Below are positions 26,140-34,305 of a stretch of DNA of 64,000 bases, one piece after another (position 1 is the first letter of the stretch; every line of letters begins with the position of its first letter). The position numbers were made by a program, and so were the translations under genes. Under the pieces are notes generated by a model, which ran no database searches, was not told the origin of the DNA, and saw nothing but the letters and a program-made list of their open reading frames with translations. The stretch comes from G963665005 sp963665005 (lineage in GTDB: Bacteria; Bacillota; Clostridia; Christensenellales; SZUA-584), in NCBI GenBank assembly GCA_963665005.2, contig CAXXTQ010000001.1, forward strand, positions 1,178,001 through 1,242,000. The letters are read 5' to 3'.

Positions 26140-27360
26140 ATGAGTACATCACTATCACTTTTACAAAATCAAATCGAGAAGAACCGCGGAATTATAAGAA
26201 TGGTGCCGCTGTGGCTGCCGCGTACATTTTTACCGCCGGGAAGAAGATTAAAACTTCATCCTGACGATCTGTATTCGTTTGGAACGCAAAAAGGGGGAAT
26301 CTGCGAACGCTGGTTCTGCTCAACGGGCGTACGCGATATTAACGGAGTTGATGAGACAACGATAAGCAGGCTTTACCTCGGGGAAGGCGATAAGACAATT
26401 GATTTTCCCGAAGCAATAGCCGCTATAGGCAATGAGCTTTTAGGAAAAGAAACTATGGACACCATAGGTACTTTCCAGATGTTCGCTAAGTTTTTTGATT
26501 ACGGCGCAGCGCTGCCTCTTCATATACATCCTGAAGGAAAACACGCAAAAAAAGTCGGCATGAATCAGAAACCCGAGGCTTATTATTATCCTGCCGAGTT
26601 AAATAATATAACATACGGCCATGATTATACTTTCTTTGGCCTTGTCAAAGGAACAACAAAAGAACAGTTTTTAGAATGCATACGCAATTTTAATATTAGA
26701 GATAATCATATATTAAAACTTAGCCAGGCTTATAAAATACAGCTTGGTACGGGATGGTCTCTGCCCGCGGGGCTTTTGCATGCTCCGGCATCTGTCGTTA
26801 CATATGAACCTCAGTTCATGAGCGATTCGCTTGTTTTTTATCAAAACATTATAGAATCAAAATATGTTATGAGCGATAGTATAAACGATGCTATAGTTCC
26901 GGCCGATTTTAAAGGCGACCGCTCTCAGTATCTTCTTGATATAATGGACTGGGAAGGAAACTTTGAGAATTTCAGGGAGAATAATTTCCTTGTTCCCGTT
27001 GCCATAAAAGACGCAGAGCAGATGCTCTCAGATGGTTATTACGAAGAATGGGTAACTTACGGCATTGAAGAGTTTTCCGCAAAGAGGTTAAGAGTTTTGC
27101 GGGGGCAGACCGTAACAATTAAAGACGAGGCGGCATACGGCTTTATCATGATGCAGGGCAGCGGCAAAATAAACGGTATTGAGATTAACACGCCTGCTGT
27201 TATACGATTCGGGCAGCAGACGGCGGATGAATGTTTTGTCATAAAAGCTGCCGCAAAAGAGGGCGTGATTATAGAGAACACCAGCGATTTTAATGAAATC
27301 GTTATGCTAAAGCATTTTAACGGCGATAACAAAGAATGGAAATCTACGGTAAAGGCTTAA
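26140..27360 (+). CDS. Phosphomannose-isomerase-like cupin protein
   Basis: 406 residues from the ATG at 26140, chosen because GGGAGGAAAA lies just upstream; an in-frame ATG at 26104 lacks a ribosome binding site. The cupin metal site appears as LPLHIHPEGKHAKKVG (~138-153) with a later GWSLPAGLLHAP. This resembles class I phosphomannose isomerase, but the protein is otherwise divergent. It probably isomerises a sugar or sugar phosphate as the last gene of the long operon. Substrate unknown. A 421-bp gap follows. Confidence 0.65.
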   Translation: MSTSLSLLQNQIEKNRGIIRMVPLWLPRTFLPPGRRLKLHPDDLYSFGTQKGGICERWFCSTGVRDINGVDETTISRLYLGEGDKTIDFPEAIAAIGNELLGKETMDTIGTFQMFAKFFDYGAALPLHIHPEGKHAKKVGMNQKPEAYYYPAELNNITYGHDYTFFGLVKGTTKEQFLECIRNFNIRDNHILKLSQAYKIQLGTGWSLPAGLLHAPASVVTYEPQFMSDSLVFYQNIIESKYVMSDSINDAIVPADFKGDRSQYLLDIMDWEGNFENFRENNFLVPVAIKDAEQMLSDGYYEEWVTYGIEEFSAKRLRVLRGQTVTIKDEAAYGFIMMQGSGKINGIEINTPAVIRFGQQTADECFVIKAAAKEGVIIENTSDFNEIVMLKHFNGDNKEWKSTVKA

Positions 27361-27662
27361 AAATTTACAACGGGCAGCGTTGCGGGAATATTGGAAGAAG
27401 CATTTGCCGGCTATTTTGAAATTGATGTATACCGGCATGTTTAAGGGTGCCAAATAAAAGAATTGATTATCTGATTGCATATAAAATATATGAAAATTAT
27501 TAACAAGTTTTATAAGTTTTAAGAGCAAGCGTTTTAGCAAAAGAAATTATGAGGAGTATATAAAGAAGTTTAGTCGGTAAGTTTTTGCATGATTATTATT
27601 ATAAAGGCAAAAAATATTAACAGTATTATTATGATGTGTGAATTAGTTAACAAAAATATGAG

Positions 27663-27691
27663 TTGACACAAGACATATTACGTAATAAGAT
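27663..27691 (+). promoter_or_regulatory. Promoter of the LacI-family regulator gene
   Basis: TTGACA (27663-27668) and TAAGAT (27686-27691), 17-bp spacing, ~90 bp before the regulator start. The rest of the 27361-27781 gap is AT-rich with no gene and no clear terminator for the upstream operon. Confidence 0.6.
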
Positions 27692-27781
27692 AATCAAGGA
27701 TTCAATTATATTGATGTTTTATTGTAAAATAACTATTAAATATTTAGTATAGAATAAAAAAATTGAAATTTGGGGAAAGAT

Positions 27782-28834
27782 ATGATTTTAAAATCAAAAG
27801 AAATTGCAAAAATCTTAAAGGTGTCTCCCTCAACCGTTTCGCTTGCAATAAACAATAAGCCGGGGGTAAGTCCAGAGACGAGAAATAAGGTTTATGCTCT
27901 TTTAGAAGAATTTTACTCAAGCGGCAAATTTGCTGCTCCTGACGAGAATTCCGGCCAAGGCGAAAGTAATGAGTCTGAGCAAGACAGCAAGGGTAACATT
28001 ATTTTAGTTGTACATAAAAACCAAAAGCATCTGTTTATACCGAATCCCTTTTTTCAAGGTGTTATTGCAGGCTGCCAGTCGATAGCAATGCATAATAATT
28101 ATATATTGAAAATTACGTATTATAATACCGGAATGAACAAGAATATACTTTTCGATTCTTTAAATGAAGATGATGTTGCCGGTGTTATAATTTATGCAAT
28201 GGAGCTTCCTTATGAAGATGTAAAGATGTACAGAGACCTTACAAAACCTATGGTCATACTTGATGCCCGATATCCTTTTGAAGATATTGATATGGTCTCT
28301 ATAGCAAACCGTAACAGTATTGAAAATGCTATGGATTATGCTTATGAGATGGGGCATAGAAAGATTGGGTTTTTAAAAAGCCATATCGTTATCAGAAATT
28401 TTGAAGACAGGTATGAGGGGTATCTTAGCGGCCTTCGCAAATTAGGGCTTGAGTTTAATGAAAAATATGTGTTTACCGTTCACTGTTCGATAAAAGAAGC
28501 ACAAAAAGATTTTCTTAAGATTTTAGATATACCTATCGATGAGCTGCCCACAATTTTTCTTACAGATGTAGATTATAATGTAGCCGGCGCACTCAGCGCT
28601 ATTAAAAAGAAAGGGTATTCTGTACCCGAAGACATATCTTTAATCGGTTTTGATGATTATGACTTGATATCCGAGCTTGATCCGCCGCTTACAACAATAC
28701 AAATAAAAGATTATTTTGGTGCGATTGCCGTTAACAGGCTTATAGACATAATAGAAAAGAAAGACGATATGCATTTAAATATTGAAGTGGCAACCGAACT
28801 GAAAAAAAGAAAATCTGTAAAAAGAATTGATTAA
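27782..28834 (+). CDS. LacI-family transcriptional regulator
   Basis: 350 residues from the ATG at 27782 (GGGGAAAG upstream; a TTG 12 bp earlier is less likely). The N-terminal helix-turn-helix reads LKSKEIAKILKVSPSTVSLAINNKPGVSPETRNKVY, the LacI pattern, although the usual hinge helix is replaced by a Gly/Glu/Ser-rich linker (~46-70). Residues ~75-340 are a periplasmic-binding-type effector domain (TIFLTDVDYNVAGALSAIKKKGYSVPEDISLIGFDD). It presumably senses a pathway sugar and controls the element's operons. Candidate operators with central CG lie at 28992 and in the importer promoter. Confidence 0.88.
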   Translation: MILKSKEIAKILKVSPSTVSLAINNKPGVSPETRNKVYALLEEFYSSGKFAAPDENSGQGESNESEQDSKGNIILVVHKNQKHLFIPNPFFQGVIAGCQSIAMHNNYILKITYYNTGMNKNILFDSLNEDDVAGVIIYAMELPYEDVKMYRDLTKPMVILDARYPFEDIDMVSIANRNSIENAMDYAYEMGHRKIGFLKSHIVIRNFEDRYEGYLSGLRKLGLEFNEKYVFTVHCSIKEAQKDFLKILDIPIDELPTIFLTDVDYNVAGALSAIKKKGYSVPEDISLIGFDDYDLISELDPPLTTIQIKDYFGAIAVNRLIDIIEKKDDMHLNIEVATELKKRKSVKRID

Positions 28835-28880
28835 GCATTTTAAAATCTTTATGCCTAATAAAATTTAAAAAAACTTTTGT

Positions 28881-28907
28881 GGCAAGCGTAAAAAACTTGC
28901 CTTTTAT
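28881..28907 (+). terminator. Terminator after the LacI-family gene
   Basis: GGCAAG (28881-28886) and CTTGCC (28896-28901) stem followed by TTTTATTAT. Confidence 0.65.
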
Positions 28908-28957
28908 TATATTTCTACTTATATTAATTAACATTTCAATAAAATTGAGTAACCTTA

Positions 28958-29005
28958 TTGACATTTAAATTATTATATGATAGTTTAATTTTGTAAACGT
29001 TTTTG
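28958..29005 (+). promoter_or_regulatory. Promoter and LacI-type operator before the cupin/aldehyde dehydrogenase genes
   Basis: TTGACA (28958-28963) with a weak TAGTTT (28981-28986) at 17-bp spacing. TGTAAACGTTTTTG (28992-29005), around the perfect AAACGTTT palindrome, overlaps the expected transcription start and fits 12 of 14 positions of the LacI/CcpA cre pattern. Either the neighbouring regulator or CcpA could bind. Otherwise the 395-bp gap 28835-29229 holds only the terminator above and a ~230-nt leader. Confidence 0.5.
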
Positions 29006-29229
29006 ATTAATTATCTTTAAATGCAGTCAGGGATAATATACAGGGAACACGAAATTTCAAATCATCAAAATTATGAAGGCGGTTACCTAAGAATGCCCCA
29101 TTTTTTTACGGGTTTTTAATAAGTTAATCGCTGAATGCCGGTTTAAATTATCAACGGCGCGATTAAAAGAGTATGTATATTTTTATATTCGAATATACAA
29201 AGAATTTATAACAATATAAGGAGAAATTT

Positions 29230-29607
29230 ATGAAATGCGTTGTAAATGTACAGGATTTAAAGCCTGATGAAGATAAAAGGTCTCTTCGTGCGCATGTAAG
29301 CGGACGGCAAAAGGATATTTTAAGAGATACTTACAATCTTATTAACAGCGCAAACAGCCCTTCACAGAGGCTTTCTATGGGCTATACGACAATATACCCC
29401 ACAGGGTCGACGACCGGGCATTCTCATGATGATATGGAGGAGACTTACTATGTTATTTCGGGCAGTGGAATTATGACGGTCGGAGAAGATGAGTTCGAAA
29501 TAAAGGCTGGCGATGCGTTATATGTTCCGCCCGGTAAATTTCATACAACATATCAAAGAGGCAATATGCCGCTTGTTGTATTGTGGGTTACAGGCAAGGT
29601 CGATTAA
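29230..29607 (+). CDS. Small cupin-domain protein
   Basis: 125 residues, single cupin barrel. Motif 1 is TGHSHDDMEETYYVISGSG (with the His, His, Glu metal ligands) and motif 2 is PPGKFHTTYQRG. RBS AAGGAGAAA. It starts the aldehyde dehydrogenase group. Such proteins are often sugar or sugar-acid isomerases or dehydratases, or ligand sensors. The substrate cannot be assigned. Confidence 0.75.
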   Translation: MKCVVNVQDLKPDEDKRSLRAHVSGRQKDILRDTYNLINSANSPSQRLSMGYTTIYPTGSTTGHSHDDMEETYYVISGSGIMTVGEDEFEIKAGDALYVPPGKFHTTYQRGNMPLVVLWVTGKVD

Positions 29608-29620
29608 GAGGTTTTAGATT

Positions 29621-31063
29621 TTGATAATTAATGAAAAGATGCTCATTGGCGGAGAATGGACAAAAGGAACAAAAGGCGAAAAGCTTGAGGTGCGCAATCC
29701 CGCGACAGGCGAGATTTTTGCCGCAGTTCCTGCAGCTTCTGAAAATGATGTAGGAAAAGCTGTAGACAGCGCCGATGAAGCATTTAAAAACTGGTCGCGG
29801 CTGACACCCTTTCAAAGAGGGGCGTATCTTAGAAAAGCCGCTGACAATATATTAAAAAATGCGGATGAGATCGCACGGCTTATGACGAGCGAACAGGGAA
29901 AACCCGTCGGTGAGGCGCTGGGAGAAGTCAAAAAAGGCGCCGGAATACTTGCTTATTATGCTGAGGAGGGCGAGCGCATTTTCGGAAGGATAATACCAAC
30001 CTCCGAGCCGGGCATAGAAAGCAGAGTGATTTATCAGCCGGTAGGAGTAGCAGCTGCCATATCGCCTTGGAACTATCCTATAGAGCTGCTTGCTTGGAAA
30101 TTAGGCGGCGCGCTTGCATCAGGATGTACGGTAGTCTGCAAGCTTCCTTCGCAGACGCCTATATCGCCTATTTCGTTTATAAAATGCATAATTGATACAG
30201 GTATTCCCAAAGGGGTTATAAATGTGTTGACAGGGCCGGGTTCAAAGCTAGGGCCGTTGCTTGCGCACAACTCCAAGGTTAAAAAAGTGGCATTTACAGG
30301 CTCGACTGCCGTAGGCAAGCAGGTGCTGGCAGACTGTGCGGGCACGCTGAAAAGAGTTTCTTTAGAGCTTGGCGGAAGCCTGCCCATGATAGTCTGCAAA
30401 GACTGCGACATTGACGCGGCTGTTGCGGGTGCGGTACGGCGGTCTTTTCGCAACATGGGGCAGATTTGCATAGCAATAAACAGAATCTATGTGGATAAAG
30501 ATATTTATACCGTATTTTTGGAAAAAATAAAGAAAGCGACAGAAGAATTGACTATAGGCAACGGGCTTGTTGACGATTGCGATTTAGGGCCTATGTGCAC
30601 GAAGGAAGGGCTCGAAACGGTGCAAAGGCATATTATCGACGGAACCAAAAAAGGGGCAAGGCTTTTGTGCGGCGGTAAAAAGCCTGAAGGTACGAAATAT
30701 GAAAAAGGGTACTTTTTTGAGCCGACGATTCTTGCTGATGCAAACCATAATATGCTTGTGATGCAGCAAGAAACTTTCGGCCCGCTTATAGGAGTAATGA
30801 AATTCGACAATACAGAGCAGGCAATAAAGCTCGCTAACGATACGCCTTACGGCTTGGCCGCTATTGTCTATACCAACTCTCTTAAACTGGCTGAAAAATT
30901 TTCGCGTGAAATCGATGCGGGCAATATAGCAATAAATAATCCTGATGCAGGAGTCATCAACGCGCCTTACGGAGGATGGAAGCAAAGCGGCTTCGGGCAT
31001 GAACACGGCTCCGAAGGGCTTTACGAATATCTTAACATCAAACATATACGTATACGCAGTTAA
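29621..31063 (+). CDS. NAD(P)-dependent aldehyde dehydrogenase
   Basis: 480 residues, full-length ALDH. SPWNYP (148-153) is the cofactor-site motif, FTGSTAVGK (225-233) the nucleotide turn, E249 in LELGG the general base and C283 in MGQIC the nucleophile. It oxidises an aldehyde, perhaps a sugar aldehyde, lactaldehyde or a semialdehyde, to the acid. It resembles the succinate-semialdehyde/lactaldehyde group by eye. The TTG start at 29621 is supported by AAGAGG nine bases upstream; ATG at 29639 is the alternative. 13 bp after the cupin gene. Confidence 0.87.
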   Translation: MIINEKMLIGGEWTKGTKGEKLEVRNPATGEIFAAVPAASENDVGKAVDSADEAFKNWSRLTPFQRGAYLRKAADNILKNADEIARLMTSEQGKPVGEALGEVKKGAGILAYYAEEGERIFGRIIPTSEPGIESRVIYQPVGVAAAISPWNYPIELLAWKLGGALASGCTVVCKLPSQTPISPISFIKCIIDTGIPKGVINVLTGPGSKLGPLLAHNSKVKKVAFTGSTAVGKQVLADCAGTLKRVSLELGGSLPMIVCKDCDIDAAVAGAVRRSFRNMGQICIAINRIYVDKDIYTVFLEKIKKATEELTIGNGLVDDCDLGPMCTKEGLETVQRHIIDGTKKGARLLCGGKKPEGTKYEKGYFFEPTILADANHNMLVMQQETFGPLIGVMKFDNTEQAIKLANDTPYGLAAIVYTNSLKLAEKFSREIDAGNIAINNPDAGVINAPYGGWKQSGFGHEHGSEGLYEYLNIKHIRIRS

Positions 31064-31179
31064 TTATTCTTATGTATAAAGTATTTATTGAAGATGAAAC
31101 TATATCTATTGATTTAATTTTGCGAATTGCTGTAAAGCTGTCGTGAAACAAATATTATAAATAATTTTGGAGGTAATAT

Positions 31180-31884
31180 ATGAAAACAGTTGTTATTACA
31201 GGTGCAAACGGAGGGCTTGGTATCTGCCTTATAAAAAAATACTGCAAGGAAGGTTATAAAGTTTTTGCATTTGATTATAAAATCGATGAAAACTGCGCGC
31301 GTATGGAAAAAGAGCACGAGAATCTTGTGTTGTTTTCCTTTATTGACGTCAGGGATTCAGATTCAATCGAAAAGGCTAAAAAGCTTGTCGAGCAAAAGAC
31401 TGACAGAATAGATATTTTATTAAATGCTGCCGCCGTATTTCCCGAAAACGGAGCTAATGTATTGGAGGAATTCAATATTGAAGGCGCGCTGGATGTATAT
31501 TCGATAAATTCGTTAGGTCCGCTTCGTATGGTAAAAAAATTCTTGCCGCTTATAAAAAACGGCGAAGAAAAAAAGATAATTAATATAAGCTCGGAAGCGG
31601 GCAGTATAAGCACGCACAACAATTACACTACAAGATATGACTACTGCATGTCTAAAGCGGCGCTTAACATGCAAAGCGTTATACTTCAGCGTTATCTTAA
31701 ACCTGACGGTATTCGTGTTGTAGCTATTCATCCGGGCTGGATGAAGACGGAGATGGGCGGAAAAGACGCTCCGCTTGCGCCCGAGATTTCGGCCGACGGA
31801 ATATTCGATTTAGCGGGCACATGCTCAGATGACTTTGAATGCGGAATTTTCTTTGACTATGACGGCTGCACGCGCAGCTGGTAA
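31180..31884 (+). CDS. Short-chain dehydrogenase/reductase
   Basis: 234 residues. The cofactor loop is TGANGGLG (6-13), then LNAAAVF and NISSEAGSIS, the catalytic Y-C-M-S-K and a C-terminal HPGWMKTEMGG, which resembles the C-factor/sniffer-like SDR branch. RBS TGGAGG. It may reduce or oxidise a small carbonyl compound generated with the aldehyde dehydrogenase. Confidence 0.82.
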   Translation: MKTVVITGANGGLGICLIKKYCKEGYKVFAFDYKIDENCARMEKEHENLVLFSFIDVRDSDSIEKAKKLVEQKTDRIDILLNAAAVFPENGANVLEEFNIEGALDVYSINSLGPLRMVKKFLPLIKNGEEKKIINISSEAGSISTHNNYTTRYDYCMSKAALNMQSVILQRYLKPDGIRVVAIHPGWMKTEMGGKDAPLAPEISADGIFDLAGTCSDDFECGIFFDYDGCTRSW

Positions 31885-31929
31885 AGAGTATTCGGTACTA
31901 AATAAATAATTAAAAGTTGAGGTAATATT

Positions 31930-32436
31930 ATGCAAACATTAAAAAAGATAAACCGTAAAGAATTTAAAGAAAACGTGCTTACGCGTATAGGCGATGACTG
32001 GATGCTGGTAACGGCAGGCGATGAAAAAACCGGCTGCAATACGCTCACGGCCTGCTGGGGAGGCTTAGGCGATCTATGGCACAGAGACGCCGCGTTTATA
32101 TTTATACGCCCCACTCGCTATACGTATGAGTTTATTGAAAAACAGGAGAGGTTTTCATTATCGTTTTTTCCTGACGGCTACCGCAAAGCTTTAACGCTGC
32201 TCGGCACAAAATCTGGGCGCGACGGCGACAAAATAACAGAAGCGGGGCTCGATGTAGAGTATTACGAAGGAGTACCGGCGTTCAAACAAGCTAACCTTGT
32301 TATTATATGCCGAAAAATGTACTATCTTGATTTTGTACCCGAAAGAATTCCGCAGAATGTAATAAAACAATTTTATTCCGAGGGCGATTTCCACAGATTT
32401 TACGCAGGAGAAGTTGAATCTATCTACATGCCTTAA
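31930..32436 (+). CDS. Flavin reductase-like FMN-binding protein
   Basis: 168 residues of the flavin-reductase/PNPOx-like split-barrel type: DDWMLVTAGDEKTGCNTLTACWGG at the start, then FIFIRPTRYTYEFIEKQERFSLSFFPDGYRKAL. It binds FMN and may act as an NAD(P)H:flavin reductase or a flavodoxin-like electron carrier. It is the last cargo gene; a terminator follows at 32480. No gene here clearly needs reduced flavin, so its role is open. Confidence 0.8.
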   Translation: MQTLKKINRKEFKENVLTRIGDDWMLVTAGDEKTGCNTLTACWGGLGDLWHRDAAFIFIRPTRYTYEFIEKQERFSLSFFPDGYRKALTLLGTKSGRDGDKITEAGLDVEYYEGVPAFKQANLVIICRKMYYLDFVPERIPQNVIKQFYSEGDFHRFYAGEVESIYMP

Positions 32437-32479
32437 TTTTGGTATATTTGTTGAACAAATAAATGAAATTTTATTAATT

Positions 32480-32518
32480 AAGCACTCTTTGATCTATAAT
32501 AAATGAGTGCTTTTTTTA
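32480..32518 (+). terminator. Terminator separating cargo from recombination module
   Basis: AAGCACTC (32480-32487) and GAGTGCTT (32505-32512) stem followed by a run of seven T. Confidence 0.85.
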
Positions 32519-32557
32519 TTATCAGATGAATCATATAAAAGCATAATAAAAATACCT

Positions 32558-32588
32558 GCATATCATGCGTATATGCCATCATACGTTA
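32558..32588 (+). promoter_or_regulatory. Candidate sporulation (sigma-E-like) promoter of the recombination module
   Basis: GCATATC (32558-32564) matches 6 of 7 positions of the sigma-E -35 pattern KMATATT. CATACGTT (32580-32587) matches 6 of 8 of CATACAMT, with 15-bp spacing. CATACGTTA also fits the sigma-K -10 pattern CATAnnnTA, but no sigma-K -35 is present. The predicted start leaves only ~15 nt before the 48-codon ORF, which is short, so this is tentative. Confidence 0.35.
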
Positions 32589-32608
32589 TTAAAAGGGGAT
32601 GGTGCACA

Positions 32609-32755
32609 ATGGCGGGTAAACAAACGCGTATAATATGCAAGAACATTTTTAAAAATGGGAAAAACACAACAAGAGAACAGGTCACAAAAAAGTGGATAGA
32701 GATGATCAACCAGCTGGAAAAAAGAAAAAAGCCTTGCGGAGATAAAAGAGTATGA
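32609..32755 (+). CDS. 48-residue basic protein, candidate recombination directionality factor
   Basis: Small basic protein starting ATG at 32609 after AAAAGGGGA. It reads MAGKQTRIICKNIFKNGKNT and then TREQVTKKWIEMINQLEKRK, a predicted amphipathic helix. Its stop overlaps the recombinase start by 4 bp (ATGA), so the two are translationally coupled. Small proteins encoded beside serine integrases, such as SprB of SP-beta, direct excision. I cannot show homology to SprB. A coupling/accessory role or a simple leader ORF are alternatives. Confidence 0.65.
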   Translation: MAGKQTRIICKNIFKNGKNTTREQVTKKWIEMINQLEKRKKPCGDKRV

Positions 32756-34305
32756 AAGCGGCGCTGTATTGCCGCCTGTCTGAAGAGGACAAAAATAAGC
32801 AGTTGCAAAGCGGCGACAGCAAGAGCATACAAAACCAAAAATCAATGCTGACGGAATACGCAAAGGAAAAGGGGTGGGAAGTATATAACATATACAGCGA
32901 TGACGATTATGCGGGAGCAGACCGAAACCGCCCTGAGTTTAAACGGCTGCTCGAAGACGCAGAAAACCGCAAATTTGAAATTGTATTGTGCAAAACACAG
33001 TCAAGGTTTACGCGCGAACTCGAACTGGTCGAAAAGTATATACACGGCCTTTTCCTTATATGGGGTATTCGGTTTGTGAGTATCGTAGATAACGCGGATA
33101 CCGCAAACAAGGGCAACAAAAAATCGCGGCAGATAAACGGCCTTGTTAATGAGTGGTACCTCGAGGATATGTCGGAAAACATAAAAAGCGTGCTTGTAAA
33201 CAGGCGCAAAAACGGGCTTCACATAGGCTCGTTTGCACTTTACGGGTATACAAAAGACCCAAACCGCAAAGGGCACTTGATAATCGATGAAGACGCCGCC
33301 GCAGTTGTTCGTGAGGTCTTCACGCTGTTCTCTAAAGGTTATGGGAAAACTGCTATCGCCAGGATTTTAAACGACAGGGGTATTCCAAACCCTACCGAAT
33401 ATAAGCGGCTGAAAGGCATGCGTTACAGCCAGCCCAAGGCGAAAAGCAGCACGCTTTGGAGATATTTCGCTATTTCAAGTATGCTGACAAATGAGATGTA
33501 CATCGGGAATATGGTGCAGGGCAGGTACGGCAGCGTTTCGTATAAAACCAAAGAAAACAAGCCGCGCGGCAAAGAATCATGGTATATAGTGAAAGGCACG
33601 CACGAGCCGATTATCGACAGGGAACTCTGGGATAATGTGCAGTCTCTTATCGCGCAGAAGGCAAAGCCATTTAAAACAGGGCAGATAGGCCTGTTTGCAC
33701 GAAAGGCAGTGTGCATGAACTGCGGATATGTTATGCGTTCTTGTAAAAGCCACAAAAAGCATTATTTAAAATGCCCCAGCCGCCATTTATCAAAGGACGC
33801 ATGCATAGGCTCTTTTATCTCTGTGGAAAGCCTGGAAGAGGCGGTTCTCGGGCAGCTGTGCCATATAATCGATGAGTATCTCGATTTAAATGAGCTTGAT
33901 CGGGGGATAGGCGATTACGATATAACGCATGAGCAAAAAGCTCGAATACAAGCCAACATTGAGGCTTACCGAAAAAGCATAGTTCAATTCAGCAACGGGC
34001 TTCGAGAGTTGTATCTGGATAAAGCCAAGGGCGTTATTAAACAAAACGACTTTGAAGAGCTCTCGAAGTATTTTTTTTCTGAGAAGGCGCGGCTGGAACA
34101 GCTTGTAACCGACTGCAAAAAGCAGCTTGAGATGCTCGGAAAACGGCAGAACGAAGGCAATAACTGCAAATATATAATTGAACAATATACGAATATAAAG
34201 CGCCTTAATCGGGGAATCGTCGAAAAGCTGATAGATCAAATAAAAGTCGGCAGGCGTATTACCGGAACACGCGAATTACCGATTGAAATTCACTGGCTTT
34301 TTTAA
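32752..34305 (+). CDS. Large serine recombinase (element integrase/excisionase)
   Basis: 517 residues. The resolvase catalytic domain begins MKAALYCRLS with nucleophile S10, and conserved arginines follow in SRFTREL (~84-90) and in DRNRPEFKRLL (~57-67). The recombinase domain spans ~155-260, and a zinc ribbon uses C321, C324, C341 and C351. A coiled-coil stretch lies at ~395-475, with a short C-terminal tail. This is the layout of phage-type serine integrases (SpoIVCA, SprA, TnpX relatives). The gene ends 16 bp before the right core, with its 3' end forming part of the attP-like arm. It should catalyse insertion into, and with a partner excision from, cotJC. Confidence 0.95.
   Translation: MKAALYCRLSEEDKNKQLQSGDSKSIQNQKSMLTEYAKEKGWEVYNIYSDDDYAGADRNRPEFKRLLEDAENRKFEIVLCKTQSRFTRELELVEKYIHGLFLIWGIRFVSIVDNADTANKGNKKSRQINGLVNEWYLEDMSENIKSVLVNRRKNGLHIGSFALYGYTKDPNRKGHLIIDEDAAAVVREVFTLFSKGYGKTAIARILNDRGIPNPTEYKRLKGMRYSQPKAKSSTLWRYFAISSMLTNEMYIGNMVQGRYGSVSYKTKENKPRGKESWYIVKGTHEPIIDRELWDNVQSLIAQKAKPFKTGQIGLFARKAVCMNCGYVMRSCKSHKKHYLKCPSRHLSKDACIGSFISVESLEEAVLGQLCHIIDEYLDLNELDRGIGDYDITHEQKARIQANIEAYRKSIVQFSNGLRELYLDKAKGVIKQNDFEELSKYFFSEKARLEQLVTDCKKQLEMLGKRQNEGNNCKYIIEQYTNIKRLNRGIVEKLIDQIKVGRRITGTRELPIEIHWLF

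Noticed and set aside
32507..32608. Longer N-terminus for the 48-residue protein
   Set aside because: The extension runs back into the terminator T tract and the candidate promoter. ATG 32609 has a proper RBS.
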